A program made the translations under genes and the position numbers. A stretch of DNA of 56,440 bases, taken from Elusimicrobia bacterium GWB2_63_16 (GTDB lineage Bacteria > Elusimicrobiota > Elusimicrobia > Elusimicrobiales > UBA9959). Shown piece by piece: positions 27,448 to 35,917 of this stretch. Location: contig MGTZ01000061.1 in NCBI GenBank assembly GCA_001799715.1, forward strand, positions 1 through 56,440, written 5' to 3'. Each line of letters begins with the position of its first letter. Position 1 is the first letter of the stretch. The notes under the pieces were generated by a model. The model ran no database searches. It saw only the letters and a list, made by a program, of their open reading frames with translations, and was not told where the DNA came from.

Positions 27448-28734
27448 TTACGGGCCCCAGTTCGGGGTGAAAGAATTCCCCTTCATGTCGGTCAGAGGGT
27501 GCGGGGCGCTGCCGTCCGCGTCCATGACGAAGATCTCGCGCTTGCCGCGCCGCGTGGAGGTGAAGGCGATGAACCTGCCGTCGGGGGACCAGGACGGGTC
27601 TTCGTTGTCGCCGGCGCCGCTGGTAAGGCGGCGCACCTGGCTGCCGGTGGGGTCGGTGACGAAGATGTTGAGCTTCTCCTTGCGGGTCTCGCGGCCGGCG
27701 AACACTATCCACTCGCCGGAGGGGGACCAGGACGGGGAGTCGCACCAGTTGAAGCGGGTGAGCTTGCGGGTTTTGCCGGAGGCCATCTCCAGCACGAAGA
27801 TCTGCGGGTTGCCGGCGCGGTCCGAGACGAAAGCCGCCTCCTTGCCGTCGGGGGACCACGTGGGCGAGGAGCTGACGCCGAAGCCCTTGAGCAGTTTCTT
27901 GGCCTTCTTGGTGACGATGTCCAGCGCGTAGATGCTGGGATCGTCTCCGCGGGACATGGTCATCAGCATCGTCATGCCGTCGGGGGAGACGCCGCCGGGG
28001 ATATTGAGCCCCTGGAAGGTGGTGAACGGCTTTATCTTGCCGGCCTTCAGGTCTATCTCGAACATGTCCGGGTTGCCCCAGCGGTAGGTGGTGAAATAGA
28101 TGCGGTTGCCGTCCTGCGACCAGCGCGGCAGCAGGCTGATGCTGTTGTCGGAGGTGAGCCGGGTCAGGCTTTCCCCGTCGTAGTCGGCCATGTAGATCTC
28201 TTTGCGGCCGGTGGAGTTGTTGGCGAAGGCCAGCTTGGAGGCCGCTATGCCGCGCTTGCCGGTCAGGCGCAGCACCACGTCGTCGGAGAACATGTGGGCG
28301 GCGCGGCGCAGGGCGCGCTTCTCGCCCTGATAGAACTTTTCCGTCAGTTTTTTGCCGGTGGAAAGGTCGTAAAGGACGGCGGTGAGGGTCCAGATATTCC
28401 CGGCGTCGCGGACCCGGCCGGTAACAAGGTGGCCAGCCAGCCCTTTCCACCAGGCCAGCGACTCCTTGGAGGCGTCGAGGTTGGCGGGGGACAGGGCGTC
28501 CTCCTTGAGGTCGAAATAGCGGGAGTAGAGGAGGTCGGCGCGGATGATGTCCCTGAAGGTCTCTGCCAGGGCGAGGTCCTCGGGGCTCTGCGGCCGGGCC
28601 GGGAGGAACTGCGCCAGGCCCAGCGCGGCCTTTTTAGTTTCCTGGCCGCCGGCGACGCCTATGTAGACGTCCGCTCCGGCCGCGGCGCCTGGAGCGGCCG
28701 CGAGCAGGGCGGCGAGCAGCAGCGGCCTGAGCAT
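27448..28734 (-). CDS. tolB: Tol-Pal system beta-propeller protein TolB
   Basis: 428 residues. Signal peptide (MLRPLLLAALLAAAPGAAAG), an N-terminal alpha/beta domain (about 20-160; FRDIIRADLLYSRYFDL) and a C-terminal propeller of TolB blades with repeated PxWSPDGxxIxFxS motifs (LLPRWSQDGNRIYFTTYRWG, SPTWSPDGKEAAFVSDRAG, PSWSPDGRFIAFTSTRRG). It is periplasmic and binds Pal in outer-membrane constriction during division. It is last of pal-cpoB-tolB and overlaps cpoB by one base. tolQ, tolR and tolA are not in the window. Confidence 0.95.
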   Translation of the reverse strand: MLRPLLLAALLAAAPGAAAGADVYIGVAGGQETKKAALGLAQFLPARPQSPEDLALAETFRDIIRADLLYSRYFDLKEDALSPANLDASKESLAWWKGLAGHLVTGRVRDAGNIWTLTAVLYDLSTGKKLTEKFYQGEKRALRRAAHMFSDDVVLRLTGKRGIAASKLAFANNSTGRKEIYMADYDGESLTRLTSDNSISLLPRWSQDGNRIYFTTYRWGNPDMFEIDLKAGKIKPFTTFQGLNIPGGVSPDGMTMLMTMSRGDDPSIYALDIVTKKAKKLLKGFGVSSSPTWSPDGKEAAFVSDRAGNPQIFVLEMASGKTRKLTRFNWCDSPSWSPSGEWIVFAGRETRKEKLNIFVTDPTGSQVRRLTSGAGDNEDPSWSPDGRFIAFTSTRRGKREIFVMDADGSAPHPLTDMKGNSFTPNWGP

Positions 28735-29510
28735 CAGCCTTTCTTGGCGGGGGCCTTGGCCGGGGCTTTAGCCGGAGCCTTGGCGGGGGCCGCGGGTTTG
28801 GGGGTCAATTTGGCTATCTGGTCCTTGGCCGTTTTGGCTTCCTGGGACTGGGGGAAATCCTTTACCACCGACTTCAGGTATTTGAGGGCTTCGTCCTTCT
28901 TGTCTTCGGGCAGCTTCAGCAGGGCCATGGCGTACTTGAGGCGCGCGGACGGCACGCGGGGGCTGGTCGGGAACTTCTCGAGCACGGTGGCGTAGGCCAG
29001 CGCCGACTCCTGCCAGCGCTCCTTGAGGTAGAGCGATTCGCCCAGGTGAAAGTAGGCGCCTTCGGCCATTTCTCCGCCGGGGAACTTGGCCAGGTAGGCC
29101 TTGAAGCCGGTGGCCGCGCCGTCGAAGTTATTGTTGAGGAAGGCGTTGTAGGCGTCGTTGTAGAGCTTGGCGGGCAGCAGCGAGGCTTCCACCTGCTCCT
29201 GCTGTTTGCGGATGGTCTGGCCTATGGCGTTGACCCGCTTGCCCATGGACGAGTCCATCTCGTCGAGGCGGGCGCCGAGGCGGTCCATCTGGCCGGAGAA
29301 GTCCTTCATGCTCTCGGAGGAGGAATTGAGGCTCCTGGAGAGCTCCTCCATCTTTACGGCCAGCTCGGCCTGGTTCTTCTGCATGTTGGTCAGGCTGGTG
29401 TTGAGGTCGTCCATCTGGCTCTGCATCTGCAGCATGTCCTGCTGCGTGGCTACGCAGCCGGTGGCCAGCAGGCAGGCCGGGATCAGGAATAAGACTTTTC
29501 TGAAAGACAT
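28734..29510 (-). CDS. cpoB: Cell division coordinator CpoB/YbgF-type lipoprotein
   Basis: 258 residues. The lipobox LATGC predicts an outer-membrane or periplasmic lipoprotein, whereas E. coli CpoB is soluble. A coiled coil (about 22-115, the trimerising region) is followed by TPR repeats (about 120-235; YNDAYNAFLNNNFDGAATGF, AYFHLGESLYLKERWQESAL). The tail is an unusual KAPAKAPAKAPAKKG repeat, possibly contacting peptidoglycan. It links Tol-Pal to cell-wall synthesis. It sits immediately after pal with no gap. Confidence 0.9.
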   Translation of the reverse strand: MSFRKVLFLIPACLLATGCVATQQDMLQMQSQMDDLNTSLTNMQKNQAELAVKMEELSRSLNSSSESMKDFSGQMDRLGARLDEMDSSMGKRVNAIGQTIRKQQEQVEASLLPAKLYNDAYNAFLNNNFDGAATGFKAYLAKFPGGEMAEGAYFHLGESLYLKERWQESALAYATVLEKFPTSPRVPSARLKYAMALLKLPEDKKDEALKYLKSVVKDFPQSQEAKTAKDQIAKLTPKPAAPAKAPAKAPAKAPAKKG

Positions 29511-30056
29511 TTAGTTGGCCTTGACCTTGGTTTCGGCGCGGCGGTTCTGCAGCCAGCAGGCGTCGGAGGCCTCGCCGCAGACCGGCTTTTCTTCGCCGTA
29601 GGAGATGGTGCCCATGACGCTCTCCGGCACGCCGAGGCGCACGTAGTAGTCGCGCACGGACTTGGCGCGCTTCTGGCCCAGGGCGAGGTTGTATTCCACG
29701 GTGCCGCGGTCGTCGCAGTGGCCTTCCACCACCACGGTCCAGTCCTTGCGGGCCTTGATCAGCTCGGCGTTGGCCTGCAGCACGGCGCGGGTCTCTTCGG
29801 AGAGCTCGTAGCGGTCGTAATCGAAGTTGACGGTCTTTATCGTCTCCAGGGCGGCGAATTCGCCGCCGCGGATGTCGCCCTCGGTGGAGGCGTCGGCCCC
29901 TTCCTGTATGTCGAGCGTCGGGATGGTGGCGGTTTCGGCGGTCATGTCCGGATTGTCCCCGGCCGCGCCCTTTACGTTCTTCTTGTTGCAGGAAGACAGG
30001 GTGAAAGCCGCGAGCAGCGGCAGGGCGAAAGCGAGGAGCAGGTGCTGTTTCTTCAT
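29511..30056 (-). CDS. pal: Peptidoglycan-associated lipoprotein
   Basis: 181 residues. The lipobox LSSC (Cys23 of MKKQHLLLAFALPLLAAFTL...) anchors it to the outer membrane. After a spacer comes the OmpA-like domain (about 70-181) with VNFDYDRYELSEE, VVEGHCDDRGTVEYNLALGQ and RAETKVK, which bind diaminopimelate in peptidoglycan. It is first in the pal-cpoB-tolB unit, the order differing from E. coli tolB-pal-cpoB. GGAGG is the ribosome-binding site. Confidence 0.96.
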   Translation of the reverse strand: MKKQHLLLAFALPLLAAFTLSSCNKKNVKGAAGDNPDMTAETATIPTLDIQEGADASTEGDIRGGEFAALETIKTVNFDYDRYELSEETRAVLQANAELIKARKDWTVVVEGHCDDRGTVEYNLALGQKRAKSVRDYYVRLGVPESVMGTISYGEEKPVCGEASDACWLQNRRAETKVKAN

Positions 30057-30090
30057 TACTGGGACCTCCGTAAACTTTGTATCAACCTAT

Positions 30091-30119
30091 AATCTATAAT
30101 AATTTTCGCGCCTTTACAA
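30091..30119 (-). promoter_or_regulatory. Candidate pal promoter
   Basis: On the minus strand TTGTAA (30119-30114), a 17-base spacer and TAGATT (30096-30091) lie in the AT-rich gap between menA and pal. Several other AT-rich -10-like words overlap, so the exact box is uncertain. Confidence 0.4.
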
Positions 30120-30131
30120 TAAGGAGTAGTT

Positions 30132-30983
30132 TCAGGCCGCTATGTAGAGACCGGCGGAGAGCAGCAGGCCGAAGACGGCCACCAGTTTCCCCGTTTCCGG
30201 TACCAGGACGGAATAGTCCCCGCGCGCGGCCATCCGGAACAGCCGCAGGGCCAGCGGCACCGAAACCGCGCAGAAGACCGGGGGCCAGATGCTGCCGAAA
30301 GTGAGGGAGAAGAAATAGGGCAGGGCTATCAGCGCGTAATAGAATTTCAGCGCCCCGCCCGGCCCCAGCGCCGCGGCCAGGGTGGTAAAGCCGGCTTCGC
30401 CGTCGCCCCTGGCGTCGCGCATGTTGTTGGCGTGCAGGATGCCCACTATCAGCAGGCCGAGCGGGATGGAGGCCCACAGCGCCTCGGGCAGGAAGGCCCG
30501 CGCCTGTATCAGGGCCGTGCCGGTAACTATGAAGGGGCCGAAAGCGAAAAAGATGCCGATATCCCCGAGCGTCCTGTACTTGTAGGCGAAGCCGGTGCCG
30601 GTGTAGAACCAGGCCAGGGCGAAGCCGGCCGCGCCCAGCCATACCAGGCCGGGCACGCCGTTCTTGAAGGCCAGCAGAAAGCCGATGGCGCCTCCGGCGG
30701 CGAACAGGCCGAGGGCCGTCAGCAGCATGGCCCGGGGCGTCATCAGACCGTCCACCAGGCCGCGGTCGTCCGCAGTTTCGGGGCGGTCCACGCCGTTCTT
30801 GAAGTCGAAATAGGTGTTGGCCAGGTTGGACGCCGAGTGCACGACGAAGGCCGCGACGAAGGTCAGCGCGAAATCCAGCCAGGAGAACGCGCCGTGGCGC
30901 CAGGCCACCACCGAGCCGAGAACTACCGGCGCCAGCGAGGCCGGCCAGGAATAGGCGCGCAGTATGATGAACCATTTCTTCAT
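30132..30983 (-). CDS. menA: UbiA-family prenyltransferase, probably MenA
   Basis: 283 residues with about eight or nine membrane helices. The two Asp-rich Mg-binding motifs are NLANTYFDFKNGVD (about 53-66) and NNMRDARGDGEAG (about 186-198). The N-terminus WFIILRAYSWPASLAPVVLG resembles MenA (1,4-dihydroxy-2-naphthoate polyprenyltransferase). It lies 28 bases after a polyprenyl diphosphate synthase, which would supply its substrate. This implies menaquinone synthesis. UbiA or another aromatic prenyltransferase remains possible. Confidence 0.8.
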   Translation of the reverse strand: MKKWFIILRAYSWPASLAPVVLGSVVAWRHGAFSWLDFALTFVAAFVVHSASNLANTYFDFKNGVDRPETADDRGLVDGLMTPRAMLLTALGLFAAGGAIGFLLAFKNGVPGLVWLGAAGFALAWFYTGTGFAYKYRTLGDIGIFFAFGPFIVTGTALIQARAFLPEALWASIPLGLLIVGILHANNMRDARGDGEAGFTTLAAALGPGGALKFYYALIALPYFFSLTFGSIWPPVFCAVSVPLALRLFRMAARGDYSVLVPETGKLVAVFGLLLSAGLYIAA

Positions 30984-31011
30984 ATTCGTAGTCCTCTTTA
31001 TATATGCGGAA

Positions 31012-31977
31012 TTAAGCGGTGCGCGCGCAGAGCGCGGCCAGGAAATCCTTGAGCGCGGCCCCGCCCTCCGGGGAGGGAAAGCCGTCTATGACGGGCGCCA
31101 GGTCGGCGATCTTGCCGGCCGCCGCCTGCCTGGCGGCCGCGGCGAAACCGCCCTTGCGAACCAGATCGGCCAGCGCCAGCGCCGGCGCCAGGTCGGCTCC
31201 GGACCCGGCTCGCGTGGCGGCAAGCAGCCGCTCTGCTTCGGGGCCCGCAGCGGGGTCGTTGAGGGCGAGGATAAGCGGCAGGGTGAACTTGCCTTCCCGC
31301 ACGTCCTTGAGGGTTTCCTTGCCGCAGGCTTCGGCGTCACCCTCGAAATCCAGCACGTCGTCTATGATCTGGAAGGCGCAGCCGGCTTCCTCGCCCACGC
31401 GGGCGCAGCCGGCCAGCAGGGCCGGCTTGTCGGAGAGCCGCCCGGCGGCCAGGGCGCACCAGCGGAACAGGGCACCGGTCTTGAGCGTCACTATGCGCTC
31501 GGCGGCGGCGGCGGAGATCTTTTTGCCTTTGGAGGCTTCCTCTATGAGCGCGCCCTCGGTCATGCGCCGTACGGCCTGCATCAGGCTTTCGCCGAGGTCG
31601 GGAGAGGCCAGGCGCGCCGAGTCCATGGCCATGGCTATCAGCAGGTCGCCCACCAGTATGGCGGAATTGACGCCGGCCTGGTCGTAAAGGGTAGGCAGCC
31701 CGCGGCGGTAGCGGGCTTCGTCTATGCAGTCGTCGTGGAGCAGCGAGGCGGTATGGGCCAGTTCGGCGGCCGCCGCGGCCTTTTCGGCCCTGGCGGCGTC
31801 GGAACCCAGCGCGCCCGCCATCAGCAGCGTGAAGCGCGCCCTGGCGGCCTTGCCCAGGAAGCTGAAGGGGTATTTGCCGAAGTCGAAGATCTCCTTGTCC
31901 ACGGCGGCCAGCTCGGCGGCGATGGCCGCCTTCACCAGGCGCAGGGACTCTTCGATATTTCCGACAGTTTTTGTCAT
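31012..31977 (-). CDS. Polyprenyl diphosphate synthase
   Basis: 321 residues from the ATG whose first base is 31977 (MTKTVGNIEESL); an upstream in-frame ATG at 32031 would lie across the divergent promoter region. The first Asp-rich motif is in LLHDDCIDEARYRRG, where DDxxD reads DDCID. The second is FQIIDDVLDFEGD. The basic motif before the first is degenerate (GKAARARFTLL, where GGKR..RP is usual). It is a trans-prenyl chain elongating enzyme, probably heptaprenyl or octaprenyl, feeding menA 28 bases downstream. Chain length cannot be told safely. Confidence 0.88.
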   Translation of the reverse strand: MTKTVGNIEESLRLVKAAIAAELAAVDKEIFDFGKYPFSFLGKAARARFTLLMAGALGSDAARAEKAAAAAELAHTASLLHDDCIDEARYRRGLPTLYDQAGVNSAILVGDLLIAMAMDSARLASPDLGESLMQAVRRMTEGALIEEASKGKKISAAAAERIVTLKTGALFRWCALAAGRLSDKPALLAGCARVGEEAGCAFQIIDDVLDFEGDAEACGKETLKDVREGKFTLPLILALNDPAAGPEAERLLAATRAGSGADLAPALALADLVRKGGFAAAARQAAAGKIADLAPVIDGFPSPEGGAALKDFLAALCARTA

Positions 31978-32007
31978 ATAACCACGATATTCTAGCATTA
32001 AAATTAA

Positions 32008-32013
32008 TATAAT
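32008..32013 (+). promoter_or_regulatory. TATAAT box of the CDF gene, probable leaderless start
   Basis: A consensus TATAAT ends 7 bases before the ATG at 32021, so transcription should begin at or next to the start codon. No ribosome-binding site can exist upstream. No convincing -35 was found. Confidence 0.6.
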
Positions 32014-32020
32014 CCCTATC

Positions 32021-33022
32021 ATGGAAAACACCGGCGGGCATCACTGCGAACACCACCATGAAGACCCCCACGGGCACGGTCGCAAGGACCGCCATGAGCA
32101 CCGGCGTGAGGAGCTCCACGGGCACGGCTGCGCCCATGGCCACGTCCACGGGGCGGGCGCGCAGCGCGGCGCCCTGAAAGCCGCCTTCTTTATCACCGCC
32201 GGCTTCATGGTGGCGGAGGCCGCCGGCGGCCTGCTGACGGGCAGCATGGCCCTGCTCAGCGACTCGCTGCATATGATGACCGACGCCGCCGCCCTGGGCA
32301 TGAGCTTTTTCGCCTCCCGGCTGGCCTCGCTGAAGCCGGATTCTTCCCGCACCTACGGTTACCGCCGGGCCGAGGTGGTGGCCGCCCTGGCCAACGCCAT
32401 GCTGCTCTGGATCCTTTCAGGCTATATGCTGCGCGAGGTGTACGAGCGCTTCCATAACCCGGTGGCCGTGCTCTCCGGCCCCATGCTGGCGGTGGCCGTC
32501 CTGGGCCTGCTGGCCAACCTGGCCAGCGCCTGGATACTGCACGGCCACAGCGCCGACAATATCAACATCCGCGGGGCCTTTCTGCACGTGGTCAGCGACC
32601 TGGCCGGCTCGGTGGCGGCCATAGCGGCCGGCCTGATCATCTATTTCACCGGCTGGTACCGGGCTGACACCATAGTCTCCCTGCTGATAATAGCCCTCAT
32701 CCTCTTCAGTTCCACCCGCCTGCTCAGGGAGGCTTTCCACATCCTCATGGAGGGGGCCCCCCGGGACCTCTCCCTGCCGGAGCTGGAAAAAGCCCTGCGG
32801 GGCATAGACGGGGTCTCGGACGTGCACGAACTGCACGCCTGGAGCCTCTCCACGGGTTTCAACGCGGTCAGCGCCCACCTGGTGGTCCGGGACCCGGCCA
32901 GGCAGCAGGCCGCGCTTAAGGCCGCCACCTGCGGCGTGGCGGCCGCCTTCGGCATACGGCATACCGTGTTCCAGGTGGAGGCCGAACCTGTGGAAAACTC
33001 CTCCTGCGACATCTGCTCCTGA
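32021..33022 (+). CDS. Cation diffusion facilitator metal exporter (ZitB/CzcD type)
   Basis: 333 residues. A cytosolic N-terminal tail (1-48) holds 14 His and two Cys (HHCEHHHEDPHGHG...), a metal buffer or sensor. Six membrane helices follow. The transport site is HxxxD in LLSDSLHMMTDAAAL (TM2) and HVVSDLAGS (TM5), the pattern of Zn/Cd/Co exporters. A C-terminal ferredoxin-like domain (about 240-325; LHAWSLSTGFNAVSAHLVV) is the dimeric metal-sensing part. It divides from the prenyl synthase gene, and no metal-responsive regulator is adjacent. Confidence 0.95.
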   Translation: MENTGGHHCEHHHEDPHGHGRKDRHEHRREELHGHGCAHGHVHGAGAQRGALKAAFFITAGFMVAEAAGGLLTGSMALLSDSLHMMTDAAALGMSFFASRLASLKPDSSRTYGYRRAEVVAALANAMLLWILSGYMLREVYERFHNPVAVLSGPMLAVAVLGLLANLASAWILHGHSADNINIRGAFLHVVSDLAGSVAAIAAGLIIYFTGWYRADTIVSLLIIALILFSSTRLLREAFHILMEGAPRDLSLPELEKALRGIDGVSDVHELHAWSLSTGFNAVSAHLVVRDPARQQAALKAATCGVAAAFGIRHTVFQVEAEPVENSSCDICS

Positions 33023-33050
33023 ACCGTATCATAAGTCACATACTTTCGGA

Positions 33051-33079
33051 TTGACTTAGTCCTACATCAAACCTATAAT
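33051..33079 (+). promoter_or_regulatory. Strong promoter of surface block B
   Basis: TTGACT (33051-33056), a 17-base spacer and TATAAT (33074-33079), one mismatch from consensus overall. Transcription would start near 33086, giving a leader of about 67 bases before ATG 33153. The leader contains GCCCG/CGGGC pairing near 33108-33122. Confidence 0.85.
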
Positions 33080-33152
33080 CTTGGTAATGGTTAAGGGGAC
33101 CTTTTTCGGCCCGCCCCGCGGGCTATATCGTGCTATACAGACAGGAGTTCTT

Positions 33153-34604
33153 ATGCGTTATCTATTTTCTTTGATACTGCTGGCCGCCCTTTGTCCCGGC
33201 CTGCGCGCCGCCTACATAGACTCCGTGCGCGGCAACGTGGACCTGAAAAAGTCCGGCGCCCCGGACTGGACGCGGCTGGCCGACGGGGAGAAGACCCGCC
33301 TGGCGCCGGGCGACGAGCTGCGCACCGCCCGCGCCTCTACCGCCGACATCTTCATGGACGACGGCTCGCGCGTGAAACTGGCGCCGCTCTCCGCCTTCAA
33401 GATGACCGCCGAGAACAAGGATTCGGTCTCGCTCGGCCTGTATTTCGGCCGCGTGCGCTCGTGGGTGAAGAAGTTCTCCAAGAAGTTCGAGGTCCGCACC
33501 CCGTCGGCCGTCTGCGCAGTGCGCGGCACCGATTTCATGGTGTCGGCCGACGCCGACGGCAACAGCCGCGTGGAGGTTTACGAGGGCAGCGTGCTGGCCG
33601 GTGACAGCCGCGGCAACACCGCGCTGGTGCGCGAGGGGCAGTTCTCCGACATCCCCAACGGCGGCAGCATGCGCGAGCCGGGCGACAACCCCAACGAGCC
33701 CGGCGACATGAACTCCGCCGTAGGCGACCCCCGCCAGGCGGCCCGCGCCGAGATCTACGGCGAGATCTCTAAAGAGGACGTGCTGGCCCGCGCGCAGGAG
33801 GAGATGCAGTCTGCCGAGTACCAGATGCGCAAGACCGCCATCGACGCCTTCGGCAACCGGGTACGCATGGAGGAGTACACCATCCGCCCCGCCGACAACC
33901 AGTTCAAGTACGTGGTGCTCAACACCCGCGGCGACCGCTTCGATTTCGGCAAGATCCTCTTTACCTTCAACGCCGCTCTCCCCGCGGACCTCTCGCAGGC
34001 CACGGCCAACATGATCACCTCGCCCGGCGCCACGGCCCCGGCCTGGTACCTGACCGAGATGAACAGCGTGATGAGCAACACCCTCGACAAGGTCACCGAG
34101 GACGCCGCGGGCGGCAGCATGGAGTATAACGGCAGTCTTACCAACCCCGCTTACAACCTGGTCTTTAATAATTATTCCTTTTACGCCGCCGGCCCGGCCG
34201 AGGCCAACGACAACGGCGGCCTGGGCAAGTGGCTCTGGACCAAGACCAACTACAACGTGGGGACCAACACCACGGGCGGGCTGACCTACCTGGGCCAGCC
34301 GACGGCCATAATCACCGACCAGTCCTCGCCCTCCGGCTCCGACGTCTTCCACACCTTCACCAAGAACACCTACGGAGACGGCACCTGGATAGGCGCGCAG
34401 GACTTCGTGCTGTTCGACGACGGGGATATCCTTTCCCTGGGCGACTTCAGCAGCGGCCTGGGCGCGGGGGAGACCGTGGACCAGGTCACCGACCGGCTCA
34501 ATTTCGAGCGCGTCTATACCAGCTCGCTGTTCGGCGGGCGCACGATAGACGTGATGTACTCGGCCAAACTGCTCAAGGACGCCGGCCTGCTGCGGTTCGA
34601 GTGA
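33153..34604 (+). CDS. Secreted FecR-domain protein of unknown function
   Basis: 483 residues from ATG 33153, chosen for the AGGAG 6 bases upstream and the clean signal peptide (MRYLFSLILLAALCPGLRA). An upstream ATG in the same frame lies in the promoter leader. Residues about 20-165 form a FecR domain (LAPGDELRTARASTADIFMD, VRTPSAVCAVRGTDFMVSAD, VYEGSVLAG). There is no transmembrane anti-sigma segment and no sigma factor gene nearby, so it is not a classical FecR regulator. The rest (about 170-483) is unrecognised and probably beta-rich. It heads the block that includes an OMP, the giant propeller protein and a PorV. Confidence 0.8.
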   Translation: MRYLFSLILLAALCPGLRAAYIDSVRGNVDLKKSGAPDWTRLADGEKTRLAPGDELRTARASTADIFMDDGSRVKLAPLSAFKMTAENKDSVSLGLYFGRVRSWVKKFSKKFEVRTPSAVCAVRGTDFMVSADADGNSRVEVYEGSVLAGDSRGNTALVREGQFSDIPNGGSMREPGDNPNEPGDMNSAVGDPRQAARAEIYGEISKEDVLARAQEEMQSAEYQMRKTAIDAFGNRVRMEEYTIRPADNQFKYVVLNTRGDRFDFGKILFTFNAALPADLSQATANMITSPGATAPAWYLTEMNSVMSNTLDKVTEDAAGGSMEYNGSLTNPAYNLVFNNYSFYAAGPAEANDNGGLGKWLWTKTNYNVGTNTTGGLTYLGQPTAIITDQSSPSGSDVFHTFTKNTYGDGTWIGAQDFVLFDDGDILSLGDFSSGLGAGETVDQVTDRLNFERVYTSSLFGGRTIDVMYSAKLLKDAGLLRFE

Positions 34605-34639
34605 GCCGGACCGCTTTATAAGGATATAACCGTAAACTT

Positions 34640-35857
34640 ATGATAAAGAACCTTAAACTCTCCGCCGCGCTCCTCGCCTGCTGCCTGTCGCCCCTGCAAG
34701 CCGAAATGAAGATCACCCCCGTGGCCAGCGTCAATTTGCTGGGCGGCAAGTATTTCCTGGATTCCGACGCGGCCTCCTTCCAGGGCCGCGTGGACGCCTT
34801 CGTTTCCCCGGTGATAAACCTCGCCGAGGGCCGCGACCTGATCCCGGTCTACTCCGGCAACTACTCCGGCACGCAGGATATACAGGAACTGGCGGGCGGC
34901 GGCGTGCTGACCCGCAAGCGCCAGACGCATACCTTCTCGCTGAAGTACGTGCATACCAACGAGTTCAATAAGTACAAGCCCCGCCTCTCCTACTCGCTGG
35001 CCCGGATCAAGGAGACCAACGACGAGGATTGGGGGGACGGCCTGTTCGACTATAACACGCTGTCCGCCGGCTTCGAGGCCGAACAGGAGCGCCCGCACGG
35101 CACCTTCACCGAGTCCTACGACTTCTACAGCGTGGCCTACCCCAACTACAGCACGCTGCTCAGCGACTCGCAGTCCGTTTTCAACGACACCACCACCTTC
35201 AACGAACTGTCCACCAACGCCGGCGAGAACCCGATGGACAACATGAGCCACCGGCTGGCCTTCGGCTACGCCTGGTTCCCGGAGCCGCTCAATATGAAGG
35301 CCGGCTACGATATCACTTACCGCACCTACGGCGACCAGGCCGTGACGGCCAGGCCCGTCACCGGTCAGTCGCCGTTCAAGAGCGACACGCGCGCCGACAT
35401 AGCCCAGAACTTCAGCCTGAAGGCGGCCCGCGTGGTAAAGCCGCTGTTCCTCAACGTCGGGGCCAGGGCCGGCTGGCTGAGCTCCAACCAGGGCTCCTAC
35501 GATTCGGCCCGCAGCAAGTACATGGAAGACTATTACAGCTACGTGGACGTGCAGGTGAGCCCGTCGATGACGCTGGCCCTCAAGAACGGGGTGCAGTTCG
35601 GCTTCAGCCTCGACTGGCGCCGGGTGTTCTACCTGGGCCGCCTCAAGCAGGACGCCGCCGGCAATTACGGCTCGGACGAGATAGACCAGACCTACTGGCT
35701 CACCTCCATCTCGGCCAGGTACCCCCTTTTCAGCAGGTTCTTCGCGCGCGCGGCGTACAACTACCAGGTATCTTCTTCCAACATGCGCTACGAGGACAAT
35801 TACAGGTACAACTACCGGGCCAGCACCTACCTGATGGGCCTGGAGTGGGAGTTTTAA
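34640..35857 (+). CDS. Outer-membrane beta-barrel protein, paralogue of the one at 857-2059
   Basis: 405 residues. Signal peptide (MIKNLKLSAALLACCLSPLQA), then aromatic-rich amphipathic strands ending in GLEWEF with terminal Phe, as expected for a barrel. Size, layout and the motif YPNYSTLLSDSQS match FPNYTDLLAEFQS of the block A protein. It lies 35 bases after the FecR gene and 60 before the giant protein gene. It may be a pore or anchor for those products (inference). Confidence 0.78.
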   Translation: MIKNLKLSAALLACCLSPLQAEMKITPVASVNLLGGKYFLDSDAASFQGRVDAFVSPVINLAEGRDLIPVYSGNYSGTQDIQELAGGGVLTRKRQTHTFSLKYVHTNEFNKYKPRLSYSLARIKETNDEDWGDGLFDYNTLSAGFEAEQERPHGTFTESYDFYSVAYPNYSTLLSDSQSVFNDTTTFNELSTNAGENPMDNMSHRLAFGYAWFPEPLNMKAGYDITYRTYGDQAVTARPVTGQSPFKSDTRADIAQNFSLKAARVVKPLFLNVGARAGWLSSNQGSYDSARSKYMEDYYSYVDVQVSPSMTLALKNGVQFGFSLDWRRVFYLGRLKQDAAGNYGSDEIDQTYWLTSISARYPLFSRFFARAAYNYQVSSSNMRYEDNYRYNYRASTYLMGLEWEF

Positions 35858-35873
35858 GCCGCGGGGCTGTCAC

Positions 35874-35906
35874 TAGCGTCGTATACGAGGCAAGTTAGCG
35901 GTCGTA
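35874..35906. repeat. Short direct repeat with palindrome before the giant gene
   Basis: TAGCGTCGTA (35874-35883) and TAGCGGTCGTA (35896-35906) repeat 22 bases apart. The first overlaps the perfect palindrome TCGTATACGA (35879-35888). This could be an operator, or chance. Confidence 0.3.
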
Positions 35907-35917
35907 CGGAGACTATT

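Noticed and set aside
32021-33022. Metal-responsive regulator pair for the CDF exporter
   Set aside because: Searched both flanks for an ArsR-, MerR- or Fur-like gene and saw none; only the divergent prenyl synthase is adjacent.
33153-34604. FecR-type anti-sigma regulator
   Set aside because: No membrane helix and no ECF sigma factor gene nearby; the protein is predicted to be secreted.
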